Notes: a model not told the origin generated them from the letters alone. Positions 53,298 to 62,903 are shown, numbered from the stretch's first letter. The stretch: 64,000 nucleotides of DNA from Flagellimonas sp. HMM57 (GCF_021390175.1 NZ_CP090004.1:496001-560000), one strand, 5' to 3'. Program-made: numbers and translations.

Positions 53298-53858
53298 TTG
53301 GATAAAACAGAGGAAGCCATTAAGGAAAATATCAAAAAGGCGAAAGGGGGAAGTCAAATTGCCTTTAGTAACCTTCTGGACACTTTTTGGAACGATGTCT
53401 ATAGCTTTCAACTTATCCGGACCAAAAATGAAAATGATGCCGAAGATATTACCATCAGAACATTTTCCAAAGCTTTTGATAAAATAGACACATACGATGC
53501 CACTTATGAGTTTAAAACTTGGCTCATTACCATATCCAAAAATCTTCATGTAGACCTTATCCGAAAAAGAAAGCGAAGTCTTTTGGATGGCATGTCCAGC
53601 CATGGGGACGATGCAAAAAAAATACTGGATGAAACTCCTTCGGTTGAAGATCAGTTGATTATTGAACAAAATCTGGCCAATCTCTTACAGGATATTAAAA
53701 AACTAAAGCCACATTATCAAAAGGTCATCAATTTGCGATATTTCAATGAGTTAAGCTATGCAGAAATCGCCAAAGAACTCAACGAACCTTTGAACAACGT
53801 TAAGGTAAAGCTATTACGGGCCAAAAAACTGCTTTCAGAGATTATCAAAAAAAAGTGA
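53298..53858 (+). CDS. ECF RNA polymerase sigma factor
   Basis: A 186-residue ECF sigma: region 2 with N-D-A-E-D-I-T-I-R-T-F-S-K-A-F and F-K-T-W-L-I-T-I-S-K-N-L (about 36-85), region 4 with N-L-R-Y-F-N-E-L-S-Y-A-E-I-A-K-E-L (about 143-160). A TTG start is used, since an in-frame stop lies 9 codons upstream without an ATG between. No anti-sigma gene adjoins; the next gene is lipA. Confidence 0.93.
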   Translation: MDKTEEAIKENIKKAKGGSQIAFSNLLDTFWNDVYSFQLIRTKNENDAEDITIRTFSKAFDKIDTYDATYEFKTWLITISKNLHVDLIRKRKRSLLDGMSSHGDDAKKILDETPSVEDQLIIEQNLANLLQDIKKLKPHYQKVINLRYFNELSYAEIAKELNEPLNNVKVKLLRAKKLLSEIIKKK

Positions 53859-53895
53859 GTTGGCCCCCAAAATCTTATTTTCCTTAAGCGTTTTG

Positions 53896-53903
53896 TATCT
53901 TTG
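53896..53903 (+). promoter_or_regulatory. Promoter -7 box of lipA
   Basis: TATCTTTG is an exact TAnnTTTG box 18 bases before the lipA ATG. No TTG lies at the usual -33 distance. Confidence 0.5.
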
Positions 53904-53921
53904 TAAACCAAAAAAAAATCT

Positions 53922-54797
53922 ATGAGTACAGCTGTTGCTGATAACGTTCTACCTCCTAAGGGAAAACCAAAATGGCTTAGGGTAAAACTCCCAACTGGAA
54001 AAAAATATACCCAGTTAAGAGGTCTTGTTGACAAGTATGACCTGCATACCATTTGCACCTCTGGCAGTTGCCCCAATATGGGCGAATGTTGGGGAGAAGG
54101 AACTGCGACATTTATGATTTTAGGAAATGTTTGTACCCGTTCCTGCGGATTTTGCGGCGTAAAGACCGGAAGACCGGAAAGCGTGGATTGGGCCGAGCCC
54201 GAGAAAGTAGCACGTTCCATAAAGATTATGGGAATAAAACATGCCGTGGTCACATCTGTGGATAGGGATGACCTTAAAGATATGGGCTCTATTATCTGGG
54301 CTGAAACCGTTAAGTCCATTCGCAGAATGAATCCAGAAACTACTTTGGAAACGTTGATTCCTGATTTTCAAGGAATCGAAAATCACTTGGACCGAATACT
54401 CGCCGTTGCCCCAGAAGTTATTTCCCATAATATGGAAACCGTAAAACGACTTACTAGAGAGGTTCGTATACAGGCAAAATACGAGAGAAGCCTTGGTGTG
54501 CTGGAATACCTCAAAAAAAATGGAGCAAATCGAACAAAATCCGGTATTATGCTAGGTTTGGGCGAATTGGAGGATGAAGTCATACAAACCATGGAAGACC
54601 TAAGAAAGGTAGATGTTGATATTGTTACCATAGGTCAATATCTACAGCCCTCCAAAAAGCACCTACCTGTAAAATCCTTTATCTTGCCAGAGCAGTTTAA
54701 AAAGTATGAGGAAATAGGATTGGAGATGGGCTTTAGACATGTAGAGAGCGGCGCATTGGTCCGGTCTTCCTACAAAGCGCACAAGCACATACACTAG
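53922..54797 (+). CDS. lipA: Lipoyl synthase
   Basis: A 291-residue radical SAM enzyme inserting sulfur into octanoyl groups. The auxiliary cluster Cys are C45, C50 and C56 in [12 protein letters not shown]; the radical SAM Cys are C71, C75 and C78 in C-T-R-S-C-G-F-C. The C-terminal R-S-S-Y supplies the Ser ligand. Complete and typical in length. gap follows 20 bases later. Confidence 0.98.
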   Translation: MSTAVADNVLPPKGKPKWLRVKLPTGKKYTQLRGLVDKYDLHTICTSGSCPNMGECWGEGTATFMILGNVCTRSCGFCGVKTGRPESVDWAEPEKVARSIKIMGIKHAVVTSVDRDDLKDMGSIIWAETVKSIRRMNPETTLETLIPDFQGIENHLDRILAVAPEVISHNMETVKRLTREVRIQAKYERSLGVLEYLKKNGANRTKSGIMLGLGELEDEVIQTMEDLRKVDVDIVTIGQYLQPSKKHLPVKSFILPEQFKKYEEIGLEMGFRHVESGALVRSSYKAHKHIH

Positions 54798-54817
54798 GTA
54801 AAAATCCTTAGTATCAC

Positions 54818-55828
54818 ATGAAAAATGTTCGTATTGGCATAAATGGCTTCGGACGTATTGGAAGAACACTGTTCAGGTTACTCCAGGAACATCCTAACAT
54901 GAAAGTTGTTGCCATTAACGATTTAAGCGATGCCCAAACATTGGCACATCTTTTAAAATATGATAGTATTCATGGAATCTTCAATACCGATATTAGCTCC
55001 AACGACAATGAAATCAGAATAAATGAAGAGACCGTACATGTCCTCAATCATGAAACTCCGCAAGAAATAAACTGGAAAGCTTATGATGTAGATATTGTAG
55101 TCGAAGCATCTGGAAAATTTAAGAAAAAGGAATTTTTAGAGCATCATATCAAGAACGGGGCAAAAAAAGTCATATTGACCGTTCCTCCCGTGGAAGAAGA
55201 TATCAAAATGGTTGTCATAGGAGTGAACGAGGATTTGCTAGATAAAGATGATCATATTATCTCCAACGCTTCCTGTACTACCAACAATGCTGCTCCAATG
55301 ATAAAAATTATCGACGAACTTTGCGGTATAGAACAAGCTTACATTACTACAATACATTCCTATACATCTGATCAAAGTTTGCATGATAGACCTCATCGCG
55401 ATTTAAGAAGGTCTAGAGCTGCGGGACAATCGATTATACCAACAACAACAGGGGCAGCCAAGGCCTTGACCAAAATTTTCCCCCATTTATCCAATGTAAT
55501 CGGCGGATGCGGCATACGCGTGCCAGTTCCGAACGGTTCTTTAACAGATATTACCTTTAATGTTAAAAAAGAAACTTCTATTGAAGAAATAAACCATACT
55601 TTTAAGTATTATGCTGATACTCAACTGAAAAATGTGCTTTTTTATACAAAAGAGCCTATTGTTTCAATTGATATAAACAATAGTTGTTATTCTTGTACGT
55701 TTGATTCTTTAATGACCTCCGTGATTGGTAAAATGGTAAAAATCATTGGATGGTATGATAACGAAGCTGGATATAGCTCCAGAATTGTGGATTTAATAGG
55801 TATTTTTATAAAGAAAAATTACGTTTGA
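54818..55828 (+). CDS. gap: Glyceraldehyde-3-phosphate dehydrogenase
   Basis: A 336-residue type I enzyme. N-terminal R-I-G-I-N-G-F-G-R-I-G-R, A-I-N-D-L (Asp for NAD preference) and the catalytic Cys 153 in S-N-A-S-C-T-T-N-N-A. The substrate loop D-R-P-H-R-D-L-R-R-S-R-A-A and W-Y-D-N-E-A-G-Y are present. The stop TGA overlaps the TTG start of the following kinase. Confidence 0.96.
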   Translation: MKNVRIGINGFGRIGRTLFRLLQEHPNMKVVAINDLSDAQTLAHLLKYDSIHGIFNTDISSNDNEIRINEETVHVLNHETPQEINWKAYDVDIVVEASGKFKKKEFLEHHIKNGAKKVILTVPPVEEDIKMVVIGVNEDLLDKDDHIISNASCTTNNAAPMIKIIDELCGIEQAYITTIHSYTSDQSLHDRPHRDLRRSRAAGQSIIPTTTGAAKALTKIFPHLSNVIGGCGIRVPVPNGSLTDITFNVKKETSIEEINHTFKYYADTQLKNVLFYTKEPIVSIDINNSCYSCTFDSLMTSVIGKMVKIIGWYDNEAGYSSRIVDLIGIFIKKNYV

Positions 55829-58047
55829 CATATAGCTCCAAATACAAAAAAATCAGCTGCGTGAAACTGGCGATGTTGTGCATATTCCTATGCACCAAGA
55901 TTTCCTTTGGACAAAAAGATGTTAGCTCCACTTCAAAAGTACAGTCCATTTTTGATAGATTTATGCTCTACAGGCACCAAAACAAGGTGGACAAAGCTTT
56001 AGAGACTTTAGATGAAGCTGCGGAAATCGCCGAAAATAATGAGGATGCCAAACTTTTATTGGATACCTATCATCAATATGCAAGATTATTTTTGGAAGAG
56101 GGAAACCGTGAAACCACCATTTTCTATTGGGACAGGGCGAGTATTCTTCTTAAAGACCTCTCTTATCCATACGGTCAGGCCTTTCACGACTATTTAGAAG
56201 CTGGGATTCGTTTTGATGAAGGAAACAATTTTCAGGCCTTAAAACTATTGGAAGAATCCAGAAAACTGAGCAACAATAGAAATTTGGGAAATAATATCCT
56301 ATTACTTGAAGCTTACATATTCACGAATATCACCAACTACGAAGACGCCATTAAAAACCTACATGCCCTTATCGTTAACTCAGATGATAAGGAACGAGCT
56401 TATTTGGCAACTAAAGCCAACATCTATTTATCAAAAATAAGTATTGATCTAGAAGATTTGGAAGAAGGAATCATCCACGCAAAAGCCGCTCTGGAACTAG
56501 CTGAGAAACATGGATTTTCCAAAGAAACCCAAATAGCGTACCAAACGCTATCCGTTATTTACGAACAAACCGAAAACTTTGACGAATCTTTACATTATAA
56601 AAAGAGCTTGGAAAAAATAAAAGACTCCATCTTCAATATTGAGAAAGTAAAGTTAGAAGCAAAAACAGCAGATCGGATACGGTTTGAGCATCAGATGAAC
56701 GAAATCAATAAGCTTACTGCTAAGAATGAAGAATTGAGCGAATCTAAAAATCGCTCGGAGATCACGGCTATACTCACCTCTGCTTTTTTAACCATAATTT
56801 CATTATTGGCAGTGTCCCTTTTTAGAAACAATCAAATCAAACTTAAAACGAACGATCTTTTATATACCAAGAACAAAGAACTGGAGCTGGCTAGAGATTC
56901 GGCGGTATCTGCAATGGAAGCTAAAACCAATTTCCTTTCAACCGTAACCCATGAGCTGCGTACACCATTATATGCAGTTACCGGATTGACCCATTTATTG
57001 CTTGAGGAGAACCCACAAGAACACCAAAAGGAACATTTGAGGAGCTTAAAATTTTCCGGGGATTATTTGCTCAACTTTATCAATGATATTCTTCAGATAA
57101 ATAAAATTGATGCAGATAAATTGGAACCCTTGAACATTGATTTTAAACTACATAAAGTACTTGCAGACGTTGTAGATTCTCTCCAACAGAATGCACATGA
57201 AAAGGATACGACCCTAGTATTGGATTATGATCCAAACATCCCCATACAACTTCTTGGAGATCCAATTAAGATATCCCAAATATTCATGAATCTGGTGGGG
57301 AATGCCCTTAAATTTACCAAAGAAGGTAAGGTCGAGGTAATCGCCAAATTATTGAAAAAGGATACAGAAAACGTACAACTCTATTTTGAGGTAAAAGACA
57401 ATGGCATCGGTATTTCCGAAGATCAACAAAAAAATATATTTGACAGTTTCGAACAGGGCTCCGTACAGATTAATAGAGAATATGGTGGTACAGGGTTAGG
57501 ATTGACCATAGTCAAAAGCTTACTGGGACTGTTTGACAGTAAAATACATTTGGAAAGTGAACTGGGGCATGGTAGTTCCTTCTTTTTTGAACTAGAACTA
57601 AAATACGATACCAACACTTTGGACGAGGTTGCCTTTGAGCTTGATGTTGAAGAATTCCAATTCGAGGGATTACACGTACTTGTAGTGGAGGATAATAAAA
57701 TCAACCAGGTCATCACCAAAAAGATGCTGGATAAAAAGAAAATAACCTGTGATATTGCCAATAATGGCAACGAAGCAATAGACCATGCAAAGGCCAATAC
57801 CTATGATGCCATTTTAATGGATATCCATATGCCGGGCATCAGCGGTGAAGAAGCTACACGACAAATACGTAAATTTGATGAGGAGATACCAATTATTGCA
57901 TTAACGGCAATTTCTCTTGATGATAGCTTGGAAAGTTTCTACGAAGCCGGATGTAACGATGTGGTAACCAAACCTTTTAAGCCCGAAGTATTTTATCAGA
58001 AAATCGGAGAAAATATCTTCAAAAACAAAATGGAAGGAACGGTTTAA
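55825..58047 (+). CDS. Hybrid histidine kinase with TPR sensor and receiver domain
   Basis: A 740-residue hybrid kinase. The start is TTG at 55825, or GTG at 55861, which would put a signal peptide (L-A-M-L-C-I-F-L-C-T-K, ending S-F-G-Q) at the front. Periplasmic TPR-like helices fill about residues 35-310, followed by a membrane helix (about 310-330), a His-kinase domain with H in T-H-E-L-R-T-P-L-Y-A, HATPase with N-A-L-K-F, D-N-G-I-G-I and G-G-T-G-L-G-L, and a C-terminal receiver with Asp in L-M-D-I-H-M-P-G. The overlap with gap suggests co-expression with glycolysis. Confidence 0.91.
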   Translation: MTYSSKYKKISCVKLAMLCIFLCTKISFGQKDVSSTSKVQSIFDRFMLYRHQNKVDKALETLDEAAEIAENNEDAKLLLDTYHQYARLFLEEGNRETTIFYWDRASILLKDLSYPYGQAFHDYLEAGIRFDEGNNFQALKLLEESRKLSNNRNLGNNILLLEAYIFTNITNYEDAIKNLHALIVNSDDKERAYLATKANIYLSKISIDLEDLEEGIIHAKAALELAEKHGFSKETQIAYQTLSVIYEQTENFDESLHYKKSLEKIKDSIFNIEKVKLEAKTADRIRFEHQMNEINKLTAKNEELSESKNRSEITAILTSAFLTIISLLAVSLFRNNQIKLKTNDLLYTKNKELELARDSAVSAMEAKTNFLSTVTHELRTPLYAVTGLTHLLLEENPQEHQKEHLRSLKFSGDYLLNFINDILQINKIDADKLEPLNIDFKLHKVLADVVDSLQQNAHEKDTTLVLDYDPNIPIQLLGDPIKISQIFMNLVGNALKFTKEGKVEVIAKLLKKDTENVQLYFEVKDNGIGISEDQQKNIFDSFEQGSVQINREYGGTGLGLTIVKSLLGLFDSKIHLESELGHGSSFFFELELKYDTNTLDEVAFELDVEEFQFEGLHVLVVEDNKINQVITKKMLDKKKITCDIANNGNEAIDHAKANTYDAILMDIHMPGISGEEATRQIRKFDEEIPIIALTAISLDDSLESFYEAGCNDVVTKPFKPEVFYQKIGENIFKNKMEGTV

Positions 58048-59039
58048 ACAAGGCCATTTACCACTTGTTCTAAAACTAAGTGGTCATTTTCATTAAAATG
58101 GTGGGCAACTTCCAGATAAAACAACTTCGGTAACTGCCCGTCTAACCTTACATAATCTTTTTCTGTGGTCAATACAATATCAAAACCCTTTAACTTTTCA
58201 ATTTCTTGTTTGGTAAAGTAGTGATGGTCTGCGTAATCGAAGTGCTTAAATTGAATTCCTATCTGTTTTAAATGATTGACCAAGGGCATGGGAGAAGCTA
58301 TTCCCGTCACCAATGCAATGTTTTTTCCCTCTAATTCAGAAAACTCAAGACTACCGTTACAACTACTCAGGTTTGCGCCATACTTCAGGCTACTAAAAAG
58401 TATTTTTTGATGTGAAGATTGCTTAAGTTTTTCGGATATCATTTGTTTTTCCCCAATCGATAATGCTTTCGGGCATTTGGTGACAACGATGATATTGGCA
58501 CGTTTCGCTTCCCGCTTACTATCCCTTAAATCACCCGTTGGCAAGTACCAATCGTCTACAAATAAGTTGGTGTAAGCCGTCAACAAAATAGAAGACCTTG
58601 GTTTTACCCTTCTGTGCTGAAATGCATCATCCAAAAGAATAATATCCGGACTGACCAATTCTTCAAGTTTGCTGATGCCATTTCTTCTATCTGCATCTAC
58701 GGCCACGGTTACTTTAGAGAACTTTTTGTGAAGCTGAAAAGGCTCATCTCCCAAATCCTCTACTGATGATTGAGACCCTGCAAGTAAAAAACCTTTGGAC
58801 TTTCGTTTGTATCCCCTACTTAAAACAGCAACCCTATGTTCATGGAGCAAACGAACCAAATACTCAATCATAGGGGTCTTTCCAGTACCACCAACACTAA
58901 GATTACCAATACATAGTGTAGGTGTTTCGTAAGATATAGAGGTAAAAACTCCTTTATCGAATAAAAAATTTCGAACATGCACCACAATGGCATAGATCAA
59001 AGAAAATGGGAATGCTATTTTACGGAGCAATTGCAACAT
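58044..59039 (-). CDS. lpxK: Tetraacyldisaccharide 4'-kinase
   Basis: A 331-residue enzyme phosphorylating the lipid A disaccharide. N-terminal membrane helix (about 1-25), then the P-loop N-L-S-V-G-G-T-G-K-T-P (46-56), V-L-S-R-G-Y-K-R-K-S and D-D-A-F-Q-H-R. Complete. Its stop overlaps the end of the hybrid kinase gene by 4 bases on the opposite strand. Divergent from the Nif3-like gene. Confidence 0.95.
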   Translation of the reverse strand: MLQLLRKIAFPFSLIYAIVVHVRNFLFDKGVFTSISYETPTLCIGNLSVGGTGKTPMIEYLVRLLHEHRVAVLSRGYKRKSKGFLLAGSQSSVEDLGDEPFQLHKKFSKVTVAVDADRRNGISKLEELVSPDIILLDDAFQHRRVKPRSSILLTAYTNLFVDDWYLPTGDLRDSKREAKRANIIVVTKCPKALSIGEKQMISEKLKQSSHQKILFSSLKYGANLSSCNGSLEFSELEGKNIALVTGIASPMPLVNHLKQIGIQFKHFDYADHHYFTKQEIEKLKGFDIVLTTEKDYVRLDGQLPKLFYLEVAHHFNENDHLVLEQVVNGLV

Positions 59040-59093
59040 GGAACGAAAATATAATATTTTATCTTTAGCCCTACATAACTATAGATAAATAGC

Positions 59094-60191
59094 ATGATGA
59101 CCGTTAAGGAGGTTACAAACATATTGGAAGAGCTTGCACCGCTTGCCCATGCAGAGGAATTTGACAATGTAGGGCTATTGGTGGGAGATAGCAATAGTAT
59201 AGTTACAGGTATTTTGGTAACACTGGATACATTGGAAAACGTTGTTGATGAAGCTATTGAGAAAAAATGCAATTTAATAGTCAGCTTTCATCCTATTATT
59301 TTTAAAGGCCTTAAAAAACTTACGGGTGCTAATTATGTTGAGCGGATCGTGCTCAAAGCCATCACGCACAGCATAGCAATTTATAGCATGCACACGGCAT
59401 TGGACAACAGTAAGATGGGGGTAAATGCCAAAATCTGTGAAGTACTGGGTATCCAAAATCCAAAAATTTTGCTTCCAAAAAAACATACAATCAAAAAATT
59501 GACCACATATGCCACATATGCAAATGCAAACAACATAAAATTTGCTTTATTCGAAGCTGGTGCCGGAGAAATAGGCAATTACAGTAATTGTAGTTTCCTC
59601 ACCGAAGGAGTCGGTAGTTTTAAACCAGGTGAAGGTTCCAACCCTACGCAAGGAGAAATAGGCAAAATCTACTATGAAAAAGAGGAACAGATCAATGTCA
59701 TTTATTCCTTTGAAAAAGAAAAGCAAGTTTTAGATGCGTTATTCAAAACCCATCCTTATGAAGAAGTAGCCTATGAGATAGTTACATTGGAAAACACCAA
59801 CCAAGACCTTGGCATGGGTATGGTGGGGACCCTTGAAACCGAAATGGATGAAACACAGTTCTTGAATTTGGTTAAAGATAAAATGAGGACATCAATGGTT
59901 CGGCATTCGCAACTGCTAGGAAAAAAGGTTGAAAAAATCGCCGTTTTGGGAGGTAGCGGTGCTTTTGCCATAGGAGCGGCCAAAAAGGCAAAAGCAGATG
60001 TTTTCATCACCTCGGACTTAAAATATCATCAGTTTTATGAAGCCGAGGGACAACTTGTTTTAGCCGATATTGGGCACTTTGAAACTGAGCAGTTTACAAA
60101 AGATTTATTGGTTGATTATCTTATCAAAAAAATTCCTAATTTTGCAATCTCTTTATCGGAGAGCATAACAAATCCCATCAAGTATTTATAA
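59094..60191 (+). CDS. Nif3-like dinuclear metal center protein
   Basis: A 365-residue Nif3/YbgI (GTP cyclohydrolase I type 2-like) protein. N-terminal A-P-L-A-H-A-E-E-F-D-N-V-G-L-L-V-G, S-F-H-P-I-I-F-K-G-L (metal His) and M-H-T-A-L-D-N; the C-terminal half holds V-F-I-T-S-D-L-K-Y-H and D-I-G-H-F-E-T-E. The central 110-residue insert has the PII-like fold seen in longer members. Function unsettled. The coiled-coil gene starts 3 bases after it, a conserved pair. Confidence 0.93.
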   Translation: MMTVKEVTNILEELAPLAHAEEFDNVGLLVGDSNSIVTGILVTLDTLENVVDEAIEKKCNLIVSFHPIIFKGLKKLTGANYVERIVLKAITHSIAIYSMHTALDNSKMGVNAKICEVLGIQNPKILLPKKHTIKKLTTYATYANANNIKFALFEAGAGEIGNYSNCSFLTEGVGSFKPGEGSNPTQGEIGKIYYEKEEQINVIYSFEKEKQVLDALFKTHPYEEVAYEIVTLENTNQDLGMGMVGTLETEMDETQFLNLVKDKMRTSMVRHSQLLGKKVEKIAVLGGSGAFAIGAAKKAKADVFITSDLKYHQFYEAEGQLVLADIGHFETEQFTKDLLVDYLIKKIPNFAISLSESITNPIKYL

Positions 60192-60194
60192 TTT

Positions 60195-60974
60195 ATGGCG
60201 AACAAAAAAGAAAACACCGTGGAAGAAAAATTGAGAGCACTGTACGATTTGCAGTTAATCGATTCCAGGGTTGATGAAATACGTAATGTTAGAGGTGAAT
60301 TGCCTTTGGAAGTGCAGGACTTGGAAGATGATGTACTAGGTCTTAAGACACGTATGGATAAATTGAAGACAGATGTTGAGACGGTTAATTTTGAAATTGC
60401 CGCTAAGAAAAATCTCATTGAAGAATCCAAGGTGCTGATTAAAAAATATGCTGATCAGCAAAAGAACGTAAGAAATAGTCGTGAGTTCAATTCGTTGAGC
60501 AAAGAAGTTGAATTCCAAGAATTGGAAATTCAATTGGCCGAAAAGAATATCAAAGAATTCAAGGCGCAGATAGAACAGAAAAAAGAGGTAATTGCCTCGA
60601 CCAAAGAAAAACTTTCAGAGAGAGAAGGACATTTGAAGCACAAAAAGGGTGAATTGGACGCTATTCTGGCTGAAACTGAAAAAGAAGAAAAGGCACTTTT
60701 GAAAAAATCAGAAGAATTCGAAGAAAAAATCGAAGACCGATTGATTCAGGCTTATAAAAGAATACGCCATAATGTAAAAAATGGTTTAGCTGTTGTAGCT
60801 GTGGAAAGAGGTGCTTCTGGTGGTTCTTTCTTTACCATTCCGCCTCAGGTACAGGTTGAAATCGCTTCTAGAAAAAAAATCATTACCGATGAACATAGCG
60901 GCAGAATTTTAGTAGATCCATTATTGGCAGAGGAAGAACAGGTGCGCATGCAAGCAATGTTCGAAAAGATATAA
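60195..60974 (+). CDS. Coiled-coil protein of the C4-type zinc ribbon family, lacking the Cys
   Basis: A 259-residue protein with a long coiled coil (about residues 30-180) and a C-terminal domain that aligns with the C4 zinc ribbon (zf-RING_7) of similar proteins. In R-G-A-S-G-G-S-F-F-T-I-P-P-Q-V-Q and T-D-E-H-S-G-R-I-L-V-D the positions where zinc-binding Cys are expected are occupied by other residues, so no metal site is present. Function unknown; paired with the Nif3-like gene in many bacteria. Followed by a strong terminator. Confidence 0.9.
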   Translation: MANKKENTVEEKLRALYDLQLIDSRVDEIRNVRGELPLEVQDLEDDVLGLKTRMDKLKTDVETVNFEIAAKKNLIEESKVLIKKYADQQKNVRNSREFNSLSKEVEFQELEIQLAEKNIKEFKAQIEQKKEVIASTKEKLSEREGHLKHKKGELDAILAETEKEEKALLKKSEEFEEKIEDRLIQAYKRIRHNVKNGLAVVAVERGASGGSFFTIPPQVQVEIASRKKIITDEHSGRILVDPLLAEEEQVRMQAMFEKI

Positions 60975-60992
60975 ACTGGATAAATTCTTTAC

Positions 60993-61023
60993 AAAAAAGA
61001 CCATCTGCAGATGGTCTTTTTTT
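60993..61023 (+). terminator. Intrinsic terminator after the coiled-coil gene
   Basis: A near-perfect palindrome centred at 61007 (ccatctgcagatgg core, flanked by A and T runs) that can act on both strands. Confidence 0.85.
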
Positions 61024-61040
61024 ATTCCGTAATTTTAAGA

Positions 61041-61424
61041 ATGAGACTTTTAGCAATTTTCTTATTATTCCTTACATTCCAAAGCGTGTCCTCTCAAGAA
61101 CTTGCGCAATACAAATGGCAAAATAGGTTGGTCATCCTTGTTAGCTTAGATTTAGAATCAGCATCGGTGGAGAAACAAGCAAGCCTTTTCCATGATACTA
61201 AAAAAGCGATGACAGAACGGGAAATGCTATTACTACGACTATCTCCAGATTCAAAAGAACTTGAAGCTTACAATATATCATGGAACTATGAGGGAGTTTT
61301 GCTCATAGGTAAAGATGGTGGACTAAAAGCCAAATATGATTTCATGGTAACACCATCGATTCTATTTGAACTAGTGGACAGTATGCCGATGCGTAGGTCA
61401 GAAATACGGAGTAAAAATGATTAA
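61041..61424 (+). CDS. DUF4174 domain protein, secreted
   Basis: A 127-residue protein with a signal peptide (about 1-19, ending V-S-S-Q) and a DUF4174 domain: Y-K-W-Q-N-R-L-V-I-L-V, T-E-R-E-M-L-L-L-R-L, and G-K-D-G-G-L-K-A-K-Y-D near the end. A thioredoxin-like fold without active Cys is likely from family knowledge. Start at 61041 is chosen to lie outside the terminator. Confidence 0.83.
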   Translation: MRLLAIFLLFLTFQSVSSQELAQYKWQNRLVILVSLDLESASVEKQASLFHDTKKAMTEREMLLLRLSPDSKELEAYNISWNYEGVLLIGKDGGLKAKYDFMVTPSILFELVDSMPMRRSEIRSKND

Positions 61425-61487
61425 CCAATCTAGTTTGAGGAAATATTGCAGTTAATAATCAAAATCATGTAAAACTTTTGTGTTCTG

Positions 61488-61509
61488 AGACAGTTCTTAA
61501 GAGCTGTCT
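61488..61509. repeat. Short inverted repeat before the DUF2391 gene
   Basis: agacagttct (61488-61497) and agagctgtct (61500-61509) pair through 10 positions with one T-G pair. There is no T run, so it is not a clear terminator. Confidence 0.35.
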
Positions 61510-61557
61510 TGGGTCTGTCCATACTTTTTTGATCAAGGTGTATTATCTTTAAGTACT

Positions 61558-62052
61558 ATGGAAGATCAAAAGACCTTTACAAAACGAATTGGGGGCTATC
61601 TGCACAAGATGGTTCCCATTACCGATGCAAGTGGAAAATTGCTCCACTATGTTACAAAACCTTTGATGGTAGAGCTCAAACCTAGGGATATTATGCAAAT
61701 AATAATAGGCTCCACCATCTTGGCACTTCCGGTTACATATACCGAAGAAGCTTGGAAACTCGGTGAAGAACTACCATTGTTGAACGTAGGGTTACTTTCT
61801 TTGATATCATTAACCTTTATTGCTCTCTTTGTCTACTTCAATTTCTACAGGTTCAATATCAAAGGACATTTGTTCAACTATATTAAAAGAGTATTGGCAA
61901 CATATCTTATTTCCATATTGGTCGTAGCGGTACTTCTTACTATAATACAGAGATGTCCTTGGCAAGAGGATGCATTATTGGCAATAAAACGTATAGTAAT
62001 CGTCTCCTTTCCTGCTTCAATGAGCGCTACAATAAGCGATGTCATAAAATAG
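61558..62052 (+). CDS. DUF2391 family membrane protein
   Basis: A 164-residue protein with four hydrophobic segments (about 46-62, 76-95, 112-130, 142-158) and a soluble N-terminal 40 residues. It matches the DUF2391 group of integral membrane proteins by the P-R-D-I-M-Q-I-I-I-G-S-T-I-L-A-L-P-V-T-Y-T segment, given here in part. Function unknown. Single-gene unit. Confidence 0.75.
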   Translation: MEDQKTFTKRIGGYLHKMVPITDASGKLLHYVTKPLMVELKPRDIMQIIIGSTILALPVTYTEEAWKLGEELPLLNVGLLSLISLTFIALFVYFNFYRFNIKGHLFNYIKRVLATYLISILVVAVLLTIIQRCPWQEDALLAIKRIVIVSFPASMSATISDVIK

Positions 62053-62177
62053 GTCCTATCCCACTCTCAGCATTGGTTAATCGATATTAGCACAAATGTC
62101 ATTTCAATTTAGCATTTCGGCTAAGGTTTTAAGTATTTGAGTCAAGGTAAAACCCTGAATATCATCAAATTTGTATG

Positions 62178-62193
62178 GTATTCATTTGAATAC
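62178..62193. promoter_or_regulatory. Inverted repeat upstream of the YtxH cassette
   Basis: gtattca-tt-tgaatac is a perfect 7+2+7 inverted repeat, 33 bases before the YtxH-like start. It is a candidate operator; no promoter of the standard type is clear beside it. Confidence 0.45.
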
Positions 62194-62226
62194 TTAAAAG
62201 AAATATTAATCTTAAAACATTTTATT

Positions 62227-62559
62227 ATGAGCAATAGTTCAAACTTAATTATAGGGGTACTTGCAGGTACAGCGGTCGGAGCCGCCTTAGGTATTTTATA
62301 TGCACCCGATAAAGGAAAGAACACAAGAAACAAAATTTCTGAAAAAGCTTTGGCAACTAAAGATACTCTGGAACAGAATGCCATGGAGCTAAAAGATAAA
62401 TTAGCCGAAACTATAGCTGCTGAAAAAGAAACATTGGATACTAAAGTAGAGAACATTCTTTCTGATGTTAGCTACAAAACGGAAGATGTTATCACCACAT
62501 TGGAAACTAAGCTAAAGCAGCTTAAAGCAAAAAACAGAAGCTTACAAAAAACATCATAA
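62227..62559 (+). CDS. YtxH domain protein
   Basis: A 110-residue protein. The start M-S-N-S-S-N at 62227 fits the family. One N-terminal glycine-rich membrane-like helix, G-V-L-A-G-T-A-V-G-A-A-L-G-I-L-Y-A-P-D-K-G (9-29), precedes a long amphipathic helix or coiled coil. YtxH-type proteins are general-stress or envelope proteins of unclear action. It forms a cassette with the next two genes. Confidence 0.9.
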   Translation: MSNSSNLIIGVLAGTAVGAALGILYAPDKGKNTRNKISEKALATKDTLEQNAMELKDKLAETIAAEKETLDTKVENILSDVSYKTEDVITTLETKLKQLKAKNRSLQKTS

Positions 62560-62564
62560 ATTTT

Positions 62565-62903
62565 ATGGACGCCTTGAAAGAAAGCAGTCAGCATATAACA
62601 CAGACAAGTGAACTTTTTTTAAATGCTAGCAAAAAGTATTATGAGCTGAAAGTATTTCAACAGATTGCAGTTGCCACTACATCATTTAGTAAAGTTGTAC
62701 TAATTGGAAGCCTACTGGCACTTGGGTTGATTTTTCTTTCTTTTTCTGCTGCTTTTGCTTTAGGGGAATATTGGAACAGCACCAATCTTGGCTTCTTGGC
62801 CATAGGAGGTATCTATATACTCATCGCTATGGGCAGTTTCGTGCTTAGAAATCGCTTGGACGGAGTTATTATTAAAAAATTATCCAAAACATTTTTTGAT
62901 TAA
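62565..62903 (+). CDS. Phage-holin-like (DUF1469/holin superfamily III) membrane protein
   Basis: A 112-residue protein with two hydrophobic segments (about 43-66 and 73-93) between polar ends. It resembles the holin-X-type membrane proteins that are chromosomal genes in many bacteria and are not phage lysis genes. Spacing is 5 bases after the YtxH gene, and the next gene starts at once after its stop. Function unknown. Confidence 0.8.
   Translation: MDALKESSQHITQTSELFLNASKKYYELKVFQQIAVATTSFSKVVLIGSLLALGLIFLSFSAAFALGEYWNSTNLGFLAIGGIYILIAMGSFVLRNRLDGVIIKKLSKTFFD

Noticed and set aside
62565..62903. Prophage remnant suggested by a holin-like gene
   Set aside because: No other phage genes lie nearby, and the YtxH/holin-like/DUF6327 set is an ordinary chromosomal cassette in this group.
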